From: Pseudorhodoplanes sp.
GTDB lineage: Bacteria > Pseudomonadota > Alphaproteobacteria > Rhizobiales > Xanthobacteraceae
Assembly (NCBI GenBank): GCA_022843165.1
Contig: JALHOD010000013.1
Span: 1-64,000, forward strand
Reading direction: 5' to 3'
Length of the DNA: 64,000 nucleotides
A program made the translations under genes and the position numbers. Under the pieces are notes generated by a model. It did no database searches and was not told where the DNA came from. It saw only the letters and a list, made by a program, of their open reading frames with translations. Every line of letters starts with the position of its first letter. Within the stretch, counting starts at the first letter, position 1. Positions 33,490-50,435 of this stretch are shown here, piece by piece.

Positions 33490-34337
33490 GCGCGGCGTTG
33501 CTGGCGATCGACATGCCCGCGCACGCCGACACTGTTCCCGGCGTCCATGCCGAGATGCGGGGGGTGACCCGCGTCTATGCCGGCCTGGGCGGACAATCCG
33601 GCGTTCATGCGCTCGCCAGCACCGACCTGACCTTGCGGCGCGGCGAGTTCTATTCGGTGATCGGGCCGTCGGGCTGCGGAAAGTCGACCTTGCTCGACGT
33701 GCTGGCCGGACTGTCGCGTCCGACCGGCGGGACGATCTCCTTCGAAGGCCGCCCGGTTGACGGGCAGGTTCCCGATGGCGTCGGTGTGGTGTTCCAGGAG
33801 GATGCAAGCTTTTCCTGGCTCACGGTCGCCGACAACATCACCTTCGGGCTGCGCCGCGCCGGCGCGGAGCCGGCGGAGGTGGCGCGCCGGCTGGACTATG
33901 CCTTGCGGCTGATGGGACTCGCGGATTTCGCAAAATCCTATCCGGCGCAATTGTCCGGCGGTATGCGCCAGCGCGTCTGCATCGCCCGCACGCTGGTCCT
34001 GCAGCCGCGGCTGATCCTGCTCGACGAGCCGTTCGGGGCGCTCGATGCGCAGACGCGCCTGATCATGGGCGACGAACTGCTGAAGGTCTGGCGCGAGACC
34101 GGCGCCACCGTGATGCTGATCACGCATGCGCTGGACGAAGCCGCGATGCTGTCCGACCGCATCGGCATCATGTCGGCGCGGCCGGGCCGCATCATCAAGG
34201 AGGTGACGACGGGATGGCCGAGCGCGCGCGATTCCCGTGTCGCCACCGATCCCGGTTTCGGGCGCATCACCGCGGATCTGTGGTCGGTGCTGCGGGAGGA
34301 ATCGCTGAAGGCCATCGGGCAGGGGAATCTCCGATGA
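33486..34337 (+). CDS. ABC transporter ATP-binding protein
   Basis: A standard nucleotide-binding subunit of 283 residues: Walker A GPSGCGKST, Q-loop in VVFQEDASFSWLTV, signature LSGGMRQRV, Walker B LILLDEPFGALD, and H-loop His in LITHALDEA. The GTG start overlaps the substrate-binding stop by four bases and its own stop overlaps the permease start by four. It matches the SsuB/TauB/NrtD type, with no extra regulatory domain. Confidence 0.95.
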   Translation: MSAALLAIDMPAHADTVPGVHAEMRGVTRVYAGLGGQSGVHALASTDLTLRRGEFYSVIGPSGCGKSTLLDVLAGLSRPTGGTISFEGRPVDGQVPDGVGVVFQEDASFSWLTVADNITFGLRRAGAEPAEVARRLDYALRLMGLADFAKSYPAQLSGGMRQRVCIARTLVLQPRLILLDEPFGALDAQTRLIMGDELLKVWRETGATVMLITHALDEAAMLSDRIGIMSARPGRIIKEVTTGWPSARDSRVATDPGFGRITADLWSVLREESLKAIGQGNLR

Positions 34338-35083
34338 CCCGGGTCGGATTTCTGCGCCTGCTGGTGGTCGGCGGCTTTGTGCTCGTGCTTGAGGCCATGT
34401 GCCGGACCGGGCTGATCAGCCCGCGCATCCTGATCGCGCCCTCGGAGATGGCGCTGCGGCTCGCGCAATTGCTGGCGGCCGGAAAATTCAACGCCGACAT
34501 CGCCGAAACGCTCGGCAATGTCGCCATCGCATTCGTTCTGTCGGTCGGCGGCGGATTCGCCATCGGTGCCGCCATTCACGCGCTTCCGCGATTGCGGCGC
34601 GCGATCGATCCGTTCCTCGCGAGCTATTACGCGCTGCCGTTTTTCGCCTTCTATCCGCTGTTCATCGTTCTGTTCGGCCTCGGCCGCGGCGCCATCATCG
34701 CCATCGGATTCCTGTTCGGCGTGGTGGCGATGATCATTGCTACGCTCAACGGCTTCGATCGCATTCCGCGTGTGCTGGTGAAGACGGCGCATGTCTACCG
34801 GATGGGTCCCGTGTCGGCGGCATTGCGGATCAAGCTGCCGAGCGCAACTCCCTATCTCTTCACCGGCGTCAAGCTCGCCATCGCCTATTCCTTCATCGGC
34901 GTGATCGCCGCCGAATTCATCATGGCGTCCTCCGGCCTCGGCTATTCCATCGCCTATGCCTTCAACAATTTCGACAACCGCACGATGTACGCGCTGATGC
35001 TGTTCGTCATCGTGCTGGTGACCATCGTCAACGCGCTGTTCCACGGCTACGAGCAGCGGCTGTTGCGACGGCTGGGGTGCTGA
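34334..35083 (+). CDS. ABC transporter permease (subunit 1)
   Basis: The 249-residue protein has about six transmembrane helices. The EAA-type coupling loop is RVLVKTAHVYRMGPVSAALRIKLPSATPYL. This is the SsuC/TauC-type inner-membrane channel subunit. The start ATGA overlaps the ATPase stop. A second, different permease follows one base later, so the importer is probably a heterodimer. Confidence 0.92.
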   Translation: MTRVGFLRLLVVGGFVLVLEAMCRTGLISPRILIAPSEMALRLAQLLAAGKFNADIAETLGNVAIAFVLSVGGGFAIGAAIHALPRLRRAIDPFLASYYALPFFAFYPLFIVLFGLGRGAIIAIGFLFGVVAMIIATLNGFDRIPRVLVKTAHVYRMGPVSAALRIKLPSATPYLFTGVKLAIAYSFIGVIAAEFIMASSGLGYSIAYAFNNFDNRTMYALMLFVIVLVTIVNALFHGYEQRLLRRLGC

Positions 35084-35084
35084 C

Positions 35085-35819
35085 ATGCGGCGACTTCTTG
35101 ACATCGTGCTGCTGATGCTCGCGGGGCTTGCGATCTGGCATGCCTTGCATCTGGCCGCGCCTTTCGCCCTGACGTCGCCGGTCGAGACCGTCACCAAGGC
35201 GTGGAGCATGCTTAACAGCGCCGCGTTCTGGCCGCACGCGCTGGAGACTGGCAAGGCCTTCCTTATTGCGCTGCTGCTGGCGATCCTCGGCGGACTCGCG
35301 ATCGGCCTCGGCCTCGGTCTCAACCGCACGGGCGCGCAGGTGGCCGAACCCATTCTGGTGTCGATCTACAGCCTGCCGAAGGTGACGCTCTATCCGGTCA
35401 TCCTGCTGGTCTTCGGTCTGGGACTTCCCGCCAAGATCGCCTTCGGCACCATTCACGGCATCATCCCGATCGCGCTCTTTGCGATGAATGCCGTTCGCAA
35501 TCTGGCCAATGTGCATTTCAAGACTGCGCGCGTCTTGCGGCTGTCGCGCAGCCAGACCCTGCTGACGGTGGTGATGCCGGGCGCATTGCCGGAAATCGTG
35601 TCCGGCCTGCGCATCGGCTTTTCGCTGACGCTGCTCGGGGTGCTGATCGGCGAGATGTTCGCCTCGCAGCGCGGCCTCGGCTTCCTGATCATGAACGCCA
35701 TCGGCCTGCACGACGTGCCCGCCATCATGGCGACCATCCTGCTGCTCGCCATTGTCGCGGTCTCGGCCAGCGCGCTGCTGCTGTGGCTCGATCATCGTTT
35801 GCATCACCGCGCCGCCTGA
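35085..35819 (+). CDS. ABC transporter permease (subunit 2)
   Basis: The 244-residue second permease has its own coupling loop (KTARVLRLSRSQTLLTVVMPGALPE) and a family-like ISxxGLGFLI segment (SQRGLGFLIMNAIG). It differs clearly from subunit 1, so the two should pair in a heterodimeric channel. It starts one base after the stop of subunit 1. It is followed after 21 bases by an isocitrate lyase-family gene. Confidence 0.92.
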   Translation: MRRLLDIVLLMLAGLAIWHALHLAAPFALTSPVETVTKAWSMLNSAAFWPHALETGKAFLIALLLAILGGLAIGLGLGLNRTGAQVAEPILVSIYSLPKVTLYPVILLVFGLGLPAKIAFGTIHGIIPIALFAMNAVRNLANVHFKTARVLRLSRSQTLLTVVMPGALPEIVSGLRIGFSLTLLGVLIGEMFASQRGLGFLIMNAIGLHDVPAIMATILLLAIVAVSASALLLWLDHRLHHRAA

Positions 35820-35840
35820 GGCGCCAAGTCTGGATCGTAT

Positions 35841-36710
35841 ATGAGCAACACGAAGAAGAAACTGTCTGCGCGCTTCAGGGAGCCCGGTCTGATCTCGGCG
35901 CCCGGCGTTTTTGATATGATCTCGGCGCGCATCGCCGACGCGATGGGTTTCGACGCTCTGTATATGACCGGCTATGGCGTCGTCGCCTCGCATCTCGGGC
36001 TGCCGGATGCCGGACTTGCGAGCTACACCGAGATGGTCGGCCGCGTGCGGCAGATCGCGCAAGGCACGGCGACGCCGCTGATCGCCGACGGCGATACCGG
36101 CTATGGCGGGCTGCTCAATGTCGACTTCACCGTGCGCGGCTATGAAGAGGCGGGCGCGCAGGCGATCCAGATCGAGGATCAGGAATATCCGAAGAAATGC
36201 GGCCACACGCCGGGCCGCCGCGTGGTGCCGATCGCGGAGGCCGCGCGCCGGATCAAGGTCGCCGCGGATGCGCGCGCGTCAAAGGATTTTCTCATCATCG
36301 CGCGCACCGACGCGCGCACCGCGCTCGGTCTTGACGAGGCGCTACGCCGCGGCGAGGCGTTCCTGAAGGCGGGGGCCGACATTCTCTTTATTGAATCGCC
36401 CGAGAGCGAGGCGGAGATGGAAAGGATCGGCCGCACCTTCGATGTGCCGCTGGTCGCCAACATGGTGGAGGGCGGGCGCACGCCGCTTCTGGGCCGCACC
36501 GAACTGGAAAAACTCGGCTTCAAGCTCGCCATCTTCCCGGCCTCGGGGTTCCTGGCGATGGGCGCGGCATTGCGTTCGGTCTACGGAGAGATCCTGTCCA
36601 CCGGATCGAGCAAGTCCTGGAGCGGGGAGATGTACCCCTTTAACGATTTCTCGCGCCTGATGGGGTTCGAGCGGGTCTGGGCCTTCGAACGCGAGCACGC
36701 CGAAACCTGA
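35841..36710 (+). CDS. isocitrate lyase/PEP mutase-family enzyme
   Basis: The 289-residue TIM-barrel protein has the superfamily core: PGVFDMISARIADAMGFDALYMTGYG, PLIADGDTGYGG, IEDQEYPKKCGH with the catalytic Cys, and LIIARTDAR. Such enzymes cleave C-C bonds next to carboxylates (methylisocitrate, 2,3-dimethylmalate) or decarboxylate oxaloacetate. Position at the end of the ABC operon suggests it handles a carboxylate the importer brings in, with the FadR-type regulator sensing it. The exact substrate is unknown. Confidence 0.87.
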   Translation: MSNTKKKLSARFREPGLISAPGVFDMISARIADAMGFDALYMTGYGVVASHLGLPDAGLASYTEMVGRVRQIAQGTATPLIADGDTGYGGLLNVDFTVRGYEEAGAQAIQIEDQEYPKKCGHTPGRRVVPIAEAARRIKVAADARASKDFLIIARTDARTALGLDEALRRGEAFLKAGADILFIESPESEAEMERIGRTFDVPLVANMVEGGRTPLLGRTELEKLGFKLAIFPASGFLAMGAALRSVYGEILSTGSSKSWSGEMYPFNDFSRLMGFERVWAFEREHAET

Positions 36711-36786
36711 GGCGCTCGCGCAGGAGCCGGCATCCGGCTTCGTCCTTGCCAATTCTCGCCGCATCGTGGCATATCCGCCGGACTGT

Positions 36787-36863
36787 AGGAGTGTAGCTCA
36801 ATTGGCTAGAGCACCGGTCTCCAAAACCGGGGGTTGGGGGTTCGAGTCCCTCCACTCCTGCCA
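36787..36863 (+). tRNA. tRNA-Trp (anticodon CCA)
   Basis: The cloverleaf is AGGAGTG acceptor, D-arm TAGCTCAATTGGCTAGAGC, anticodon CCA in TCTCCAAAA, T-arm GGGGGTTCGAGTCCC, and an encoded CCA after the discriminator G. The location just before secE-nusG is common in alphaproteobacteria. Confidence 0.95.
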
Positions 36864-36899
36864 GCTCGGCCGCTCCCGACCGTCCGCCCCTTAATCAGC

Positions 36900-36928
36900 T
36901 TGATTTTTCCCCCCGTCCGCAGTACCTA
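36900..36928 (+). promoter_or_regulatory. sigma70-like promoter of secE-nusG
   Basis: TTGATT (36900-36905) and TACCTA (36923-36928) are separated by 17 bases. It lies about 35 bases after tRNA-Trp and 120 bases before secE. It is the natural start point for the secE-nusG transcript, independent of or in addition to read-through from the tRNA gene. Confidence 0.55.
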
Positions 36929-37049
36929 GCGGTTCTCGCTATGCGGCCCGGTGACGGATTTCCGCGGCGATCTTATTCCCCTCAAGGCCCGCTTGGCGGC
37001 CTCATCCTGACAAAGGATTGGGCCACGACAGGGCATGTGTGAACAGCTC

Positions 37050-37247
37050 ATGGCGAAGATCAGGCCGTTCAAGTTCCTGCAGGAAGTCCGCTCGGAGACC
37101 GAAAAGGTCACCTGGCCGACCCGCCGCGAAACCATGATCACCACCGGCATGGTGTTCGTCATGGTGTTCATCGCGTCGATCTTCTTCCTGCTGGCCGATC
37201 AGGTCATCCGCATGGGCGTGACGTTCATTCTGGGTATTGGACGTTAA
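37050..37247 (+). CDS. secE: preprotein translocase subunit SecE
   Basis: The short, single-transmembrane bacterial form of SecE (65 residues): an amphipathic LQEVRSETEKVTWPTRRET segment and one helix (TTGMVFVMVFIASIFFLLADQVI). SecE clamps SecY in the SecYEG channel. The ATG at 37050 gives the expected MAKIRPFKF start. It precedes nusG by 16 bases, the classical order. Confidence 0.96.
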   Translation: MAKIRPFKFLQEVRSETEKVTWPTRRETMITTGMVFVMVFIASIFFLLADQVIRMGVTFILGIGR

Positions 37248-37263
37248 AGGAATTTTCCGGGTC

Positions 37264-37794
37264 ATGGCCAAGCGCTGGTACATCGTTCACGCCTATTCGA
37301 ATTTCGAGAAGAAGGTCCAGGAGTCGATCCGCGACCAGGCGAAGCAGCGCGGGCTCGAGGACAAGTTCGAAGCCGTGATGGTCCCGACCGAAAAGGTCGT
37401 GGAAGTGCGCCGCGGCCGCAAGGTTGATGCCGAGCGCAAGTTCTTTCCCGGCTATGTGCTGGTGAAGGTGGAGCTGACCGACGAGGTCTTCCATCTCATC
37501 AAGAACACGCCGAAGGTCACCGGGTTTCTCGGCGCCGACAACAAGCCGATGCCGATCTCCGACGCGGAAGCCGAGCGTATCCTGCATCAGGTGCAGGAGG
37601 GCATCGAGCGTCCGAAGCCGTCTGTCACGTTCGAAGTGGGCGAGCAGGTGCGGGTGTCGGACGGTCCGTTCGCCTCGTTCAACGGCACCGTCGAGGAAGT
37701 CGACGATGCGCGCTCGCGCGTGAAGGTCGCGGTGTCGATCTTCGGCCGCGCCACCCCGGTCGAACTGGAATTCGGCCAGGTCGAGAAATTGTAA
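37264..37794 (+). CDS. nusG: transcription termination/antitermination factor NusG
   Basis: NusG binds RNA polymerase and Rho or ribosomal protein S10, coupling transcription to termination or translation. The 176-residue product has the NGN domain (WYIVHAYSNFEKKVQESI, then KKVDAERKFFPGYVLVK-like RGRKVDAERKFFPGY) and the C-terminal KOW (GEQVRVSDGPFASFNGTVEEVD). Length and start are standard. A hairpin follows it at 37801-37818. Confidence 0.97.
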   Translation: MAKRWYIVHAYSNFEKKVQESIRDQAKQRGLEDKFEAVMVPTEKVVEVRRGRKVDAERKFFPGYVLVKVELTDEVFHLIKNTPKVTGFLGADNKPMPISDAEAERILHQVQEGIERPKPSVTFEVGEQVRVSDGPFASFNGTVEEVDDARSRVKVAVSIFGRATPVELEFGQVEKL

Positions 37795-37800
37795 TACGTC

Positions 37801-37818
37801 GGCCCGCTCAGGCGGGCC
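37801..37818 (+). terminator. hairpin after nusG
   Basis: GGCCCGC - TCAG - GCGGGCC is a perfect seven-base stem with a four-base loop, starting six bases after the nusG stop. No T-run follows, so it is either a weak or Rho-assisted terminator or an RNA-stabilising structure before rplK. Confidence 0.45.
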
Positions 37819-37921
37819 TGACGCACGTGTTCGTGGGAGGTGAGGGCGGTCGCCAGCCGCTCAAGATCTGCACCACGAAACCAGAGAGCTGGAATGGTCC
37901 GGCTCGTATGGAGGATGAGTT

Positions 37922-38353
37922 ATGGCGAAGAAAATCACCGGCTATGTAAAGCTGCAGGTGCCGGCCGGCGCGGCCAATCCGTCGCCGCCGATCGGCCCCG
38001 CGCTTGGCCAGCGCGGACTGAACATCATGGAATTCTGCAAGGCGTTCAACGCCCAGACGCAGAAGATCGAGAAGAACACGCCGATTCCGGTCGTGATCAC
38101 GGTCTATCAGGACCGCTCCTTCACCTTCGAGATGAAGACACCGCCGATGTCATTCTACATCAAGCGCGCGGCCAAGCTGGAAAGCGGGTCGAAATTGCCC
38201 GGCCGCGACAAGGTCGGCAAGATCACCAGGGCGCAGGTCAAGGAGATCGCCGAGCAGAAGATGAAGGATCTCAACTGCGACACGATCGAAGCGGCCATGA
38301 AGATGGTTGAAGGTTCCGCCCGCTCGATGGGCATCGAAGTGGCGGGAGGCTGA
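37922..38353 (+). CDS. rplK: 50S ribosomal protein L11
   Basis: L11 forms the GTPase-associated centre with 23S rRNA helices 43-44. The 143-residue protein shows [23 protein letters not shown] and GKLTRAQ-like [17 protein letters not shown]. Start ATG follows GGAGGATGAGTT, and the length is typical. It is 127 bases after nusG and two bases before rplA, with which it should be co-transcribed; in many bacteria L1 represses this message. Confidence 0.97.
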   Translation: MAKKITGYVKLQVPAGAANPSPPIGPALGQRGLNIMEFCKAFNAQTQKIEKNTPIPVVITVYQDRSFTFEMKTPPMSFYIKRAAKLESGSKLPGRDKVGKITRAQVKEIAEQKMKDLNCDTIEAAMKMVEGSARSMGIEVAGG

Positions 38354-38355
38354 TC

Positions 38356-39054
38356 ATGGCGCATGGAAAACGTTACCGCAAAGCGCGCGAGGGCATTGAT
38401 CGCGAGAAGCTCTATCCGCTCGACGAGGCGGTGAAGTTGATGAAGGAGCGCGCCAAGTCGAAATTCGACGAGACCGTCGAGGTCGCGATGAATCTCGGCG
38501 TCGATCCGCGGCACGCCGACCAGATGGTGCGCGGCGTGGTCACGCTGCCGAACGGCTCCGGCCGGACGGTGCGCGTGGGCGTGTTTGCGCGCGGTGCCAA
38601 GGCGGAAGAGGCCAAGGCGGCGGGCGCCGACGTGGTCGGCGCGGAAGACCTGGTCGAGAAGGTGAATGGCGGCGCGATCGACTTCGACCGCTGCATCGCC
38701 ACCCCCGACATGATGCCGCTGGTCGGCCGTCTCGGTAAGGTGCTCGGCCCGCGCGGCATGATGCCGAACCCGAAGGTCGGCACCGTGACCATGGACATCG
38801 CCAACGCCGTGAAGGGCGCCAAGGGCGGTTCGGTCGAGTTCCGGGTCGAGAAGGCCGGCATCGTGCAGGCCGGAGTTGGCAAGGCCTCGTTCACCGAGCA
38901 GCAGCTGGTCCAGAACATCAAGGCTTTTGCGGACGCGGTGGCCAAGGCCAAGCCGGCCGGCGCCAAGGGCCAGTTCGTGGAGAAGATTTCGGTCTCCTCC
39001 ACGATGGGCCCGGGCCTGAAGATCGAGCCGTCGTCGATCTTCGGCGGGGCCTGA
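38356..39054 (+). CDS. rplA: 50S ribosomal protein L1
   Basis: L1 builds the mobile stalk that contacts deacylated tRNA and commonly autoregulates the rplKA message. The 232-residue protein has [34 protein letters not shown] and [14 protein letters not shown]. It is two bases after rplK. A 480-base gap follows before rplJ, containing an independent promoter. Confidence 0.97.
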   Translation: MAHGKRYRKAREGIDREKLYPLDEAVKLMKERAKSKFDETVEVAMNLGVDPRHADQMVRGVVTLPNGSGRTVRVGVFARGAKAEEAKAAGADVVGAEDLVEKVNGGAIDFDRCIATPDMMPLVGRLGKVLGPRGMMPNPKVGTVTMDIANAVKGAKGGSVEFRVEKAGIVQAGVGKASFTEQQLVQNIKAFADAVAKAKPAGAKGQFVEKISVSSTMGPGLKIEPSSIFGGA

Positions 39055-39135
39055 TCCGGCCCACCCTGAAATAGTGGGCTCGCGGTCCCCGGATCGCGGG
39101 CCCCCAACTGCTTGGGGTTGCCTTAATTTCTCCTC

Positions 39136-39164
39136 TTGAGGCTAGCAAGAAACGGGCCTATATA
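39136..39164 (+). promoter_or_regulatory. sigma70-like promoter of rplJL
   Basis: TTGAGG (39136-39141) and TATATA (39159-39164) are separated by exactly 17 bases. The region between rplA and rplJ (39055-39536) otherwise carries no gene. Transcription from here would give a leader of about 365 bases before rplJ, the right size for L10(L12)4 autoregulation. Confidence 0.65.
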
Positions 39165-39251
39165 GCCGCCATGAATCCGGTTCGAGCGCCGGAAACAGAG
39201 GTTTCAACAACGAGATTTTGAGTTTCTGCCGGGGAGACCCGGTGGAAAAGG

Positions 39252-39270
39252 GGAGGGCTTTCGGCCCTCC
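39252..39270 (+). other. hairpin in the rplJ leader
   Basis: GGAGGGC - TTTCG - GCCCTCC forms a perfect seven-base stem, about 80 bases after the predicted transcription start. It is not followed by a T-run. Together with the rest of the leader it may form part of the L10 repressor-binding structure or a processing signal. Confidence 0.45.
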
Positions 39271-39536
39271 TTCGTCCTGTCCGAGACTGCCGGCGCCGGA
39301 GCAATCCGGCTTAATCGCCAGCCACTTGAAGGCGGCCAGCATAGACGGGTGACAACCGAATTCGGGCGTATTGCCCAATTGGTTCGAACCTTTCGAACCC
39401 TTCACGGCGTGAAAATGCCGGTGCGGGGGGCAGGCATCTGAGAGCGCCATCTGCCCCTCAAACGATTTTGTCCGGGCGGATGGCAGTCGCAACCTGGCGG
39501 ACTGCCGCAGTGGCACCCGCCAACCGGAGAGAGCTT

Positions 39537-40052
39537 GTGGACCGAACGGAAAAAGCCGAGGCCGTCGCGTCGTTGAAAGAGGTCTTCTCGACCTCCAACG
39601 TCGTCGTCGTCGCTCACTATTCCGGCCTCACCGTCGCCCAGCTGCAGACTCTGCGCAAGCAGATGAGGCAGGCGGGTGCGTCGGTGAAAGTCGCGAAAAA
39701 CCGTCTCGCCAAAATCGCTCTTGAAGGCTCGGACGTTGCCACCATCGCGTCGCTCCTGAAGGGACCGACGCTGATCGCCTATTCGGGCGATCCGGTGTCA
39801 GCGCCGAAGGTCGCCGTCGATTTTGCCAAGGCGAACGAGCAGTTCGTCATCCTTGGCGGAGCGATGGGAAAGACCGCCCTGGACATCAACGGCGTGAGGC
39901 AGCTCGCTTCGCTTCCGTCCCTCGACGAATTGCGTGCGAAGATCGTCGGCCTTATTCAGGCCCCGGCGACCAAGATCGCGCAGGTCGTCGGCGCGCCTGC
40001 GGCTAAGGTCGCACGCGTGGTTCAGGCCTATGCCAGCAAGAACGCGGCGTGA
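39537..40052 (+). CDS. rplJ: 50S ribosomal protein L10
   Basis: L10 anchors the L7/L12 stalk on 23S rRNA. The 171-residue protein starts at a GTG (VDRTEKAEA), with GGAGAGAG about five bases upstream; the frame is open further back but that part is leader. It has [25 protein letters not shown] and a C-terminal helix that binds L7/L12 dimers. GTG starts lower initiation and fit translational control through the long leader. It is followed by rplL after 42 bases. Confidence 0.94.
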   Translation: MDRTEKAEAVASLKEVFSTSNVVVVAHYSGLTVAQLQTLRKQMRQAGASVKVAKNRLAKIALEGSDVATIASLLKGPTLIAYSGDPVSAPKVAVDFAKANEQFVILGGAMGKTALDINGVRQLASLPSLDELRAKIVGLIQAPATKIAQVVGAPAAKVARVVQAYASKNAA

Positions 40053-40094
40053 CGCACGCCATCTCAAAGGTTCGAACGAACAGGAAGTTGAACA

Positions 40095-40472
40095 ATGGCT
40101 GACTTGCAGAAAATCGTCGACGATCTGTCGAGCCTGACCGTCCTTGAGGCGGCCGATCTCGCCAAGATGCTTGAAGAGAAGTGGGGCGTCTCCGCCGCCG
40201 CTGCTGTGGCTGTCGCCGCGGCGCCGGGTGCCGGTGGTGGCGCAGCTGCCGCCGAAGAGAAGACCGAATTCACGGTCGTGCTCGCTTCGGCCGGCGACAA
40301 GAAGATCGAAGTGATCAAGGAAGTGCGTGCGCTCACCGGTCTTGGCCTGAAAGAAGCCAAGGACCTGGTCGAGGGCGCGCCCAAGACCGTCAAGGAAGGC
40401 GCCAACAAGGAAGAGGCCGACAAGATCAAGGCCACTCTCGAGAAGGTCGGCGCCAAGGTTGAGCTCAAGTAA
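40095..40472 (+). CDS. rplL: 50S ribosomal protein L7/L12
   Basis: The stalk protein that recruits translational GTPases. The 125-residue protein has the N-terminal dimerisation helices ([20 protein letters not shown]). An Ala/Gly/Val hinge and the C-terminal domain follow ([21 protein letters not shown], then [10 protein letters not shown]). It is 42 bases after rplJ. A hairpin-plus-T-run follows, before rpoB. Confidence 0.97.
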   Translation: MADLQKIVDDLSSLTVLEAADLAKMLEEKWGVSAAAAVAVAAAPGAGGGAAAAEEKTEFTVVLASAGDKKIEVIKEVRALTGLGLKEAKDLVEGAPKTVKEGANKEEADKIKATLEKVGAKVELK

Positions 40473-40490
40473 GAGCTTTGTTTTCGGAGA

Positions 40491-40520
40491 TTCCGGGGCG
40501 TCCGCGTCCCGGAATTTTCA
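40491..40520 (+). terminator. attenuator-like hairpin between rplL and rpoB
   Basis: ATTCCGGG and CCCGGAAT form an eight-base perfect stem (extended by further G-C/G-T pairs inside), followed by TTTTC. It starts 19 bases after rplL. In many bacteria a partial terminator here sets the ribosomal protein to RNA polymerase ratio; the position and structure fit. Confidence 0.75.
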
Positions 40521-40673
40521 TCCCGCCGGCTTAGGGCGGACCAGACTGCGGTTCGGGCTGACCCGAATCATCTAGAAGCAGGCACCCCGACGCCTGTCCT
40601 GATGGTCGCGATGATGGCGGCCTTTCGGAGAGTCGTCCCGGCTGTCGCAACGGACAGACGAGAGAAGGACACG

Positions 40674-44792
<4,119 letters not shown>

Positions 44793-44847
44793 TTCGCGAA
44801 CGAGACGGGACGGCGAGGGCGCCGTCCCGGTCACTGCGAACCGATAG

Positions 44848-49089
<4,242 letters not shown>

Positions 49090-49112
49090 GGCTGCGCATC
49101 GACACGACACCG

Positions 49113-49145
49113 AAAGGGCCGCCCCGCCGGGCGGCCCTTTTTGTT
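49113..49145 (+). terminator. intrinsic terminator of the rpoBC unit
   Basis: AAAGGGCCGCC - CCGCCG - GGCGGCCCTTT is a perfect 11-base stem with a six-base loop, followed by TTTTTGTTT. It begins 24 bases after the rpoC stop. Confidence 0.9.
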
Positions 49146-49209
49146 TGTCAGCCGCCGGCCGAATGCGCCCGTATTTGCCGGAAATGGCGGTTTTTCGGCC
49201 TTTTCCGCC

Positions 49210-49238
49210 TTGACTTGCCGGAGTCAGGCCGATACATA
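49210..49238 (+). promoter_or_regulatory. sigma70-like promoter of the str operon
   Basis: TTGACT (49210-49215) and TACATA (49233-49238) are spaced by 17 bases, in the 468-base gene-free gap between rpoC and rpsL. It gives a leader of about 310 bases. Apart from the rpoC terminator and a small GATATT/AATATC dyad near 49310, nothing else is seen in the gap. Confidence 0.7.
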
Positions 49239-49557
49239 CGGCGAACTTTCGGCAGGCGGTGAGTTTCGCCTCGTCGGCACGGCATCCCCGGACAGTCCAA
49301 GCCTCTGATATTTCAATATCTTTTGGCTTCTTCAGGCCGGCACCTCGCCTCGACGAATGATCCTCAAACGCTGCCGCTGACTTAAGAGTCAGAAATGCAG
49401 GATTCACGACCTCGCCGCTCTTGAGCGGACGGGGTCCTCTGGAACGAAAGCGTCATTCCGCAAAAGCCGGGGCGGATGGCGCGATTTCCTTTTGCGCGTG
49501 GAAACGTGCGCCGGCCGGGGTTTGCGCCCCAGACGAGACAATGAAGGCTTTGAGCTG

Positions 49558-49929
49558 ATGCCGACCATCAACCAGCTGATCCGCAAGGGTCGCGCGAAAC
49601 AGACCTACCGCAACACGGTGCCGGCCTTGCAGGCCGCGCCGCAGAAGCGCGGCGTCTGCACGCGCGTCTATACGACCACGCCGAAAAAGCCGAACTCGGC
49701 GCTCCGCAAGGTCGCCAAGGTGCGTCTGACCAACGGTTTCGAGGTCATCGGCTATATCCCGGGCGAAGGCCACAACCTGCAGGAACACTCGGTTGTCATG
49801 ATCCGCGGCGGCCGCGTGAAGGATCTTCCAGGCGTCCGCTATCACATCGTGCGCGGCGTGCTCGACACGCAGGGCGTCAAGAACCGCAAGCAGCGCCGTT
49901 CGAAATACGGCGCGAAACGGCCGAAGTGA
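49558..49929 (+). CDS. rpsL: 30S ribosomal protein S12
   Basis: S12 lines the decoding centre. The 123-residue protein has [17 protein letters not shown] and [14 protein letters not shown]; the lysines in both motifs that are commonly mutated in streptomycin resistance are wild-type. ATG follows a leader of about 310 bases. It starts the str operon, with rpsG 11 bases downstream. Confidence 0.98.
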   Translation: MPTINQLIRKGRAKQTYRNTVPALQAAPQKRGVCTRVYTTTPKKPNSALRKVAKVRLTNGFEVIGYIPGEGHNLQEHSVVMIRGGRVKDLPGVRYHIVRGVLDTQGVKNRKQRRSKYGAKRPK

Positions 49930-49934
49930 GGTAA

Positions 49935-50411
<477 letters not shown>

Positions 50412-50435
50412 CGGCGAAACGGATCAGGACACGCT

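Noticed and set aside
36640-36855. Minus-strand frame with MEGLEPPTPGFGDRCSSQLSYTP
   Set aside because: It is antisense to tRNA-Trp and the end of the lyase gene. The peptide is a familiar tRNA-antisense artefact.
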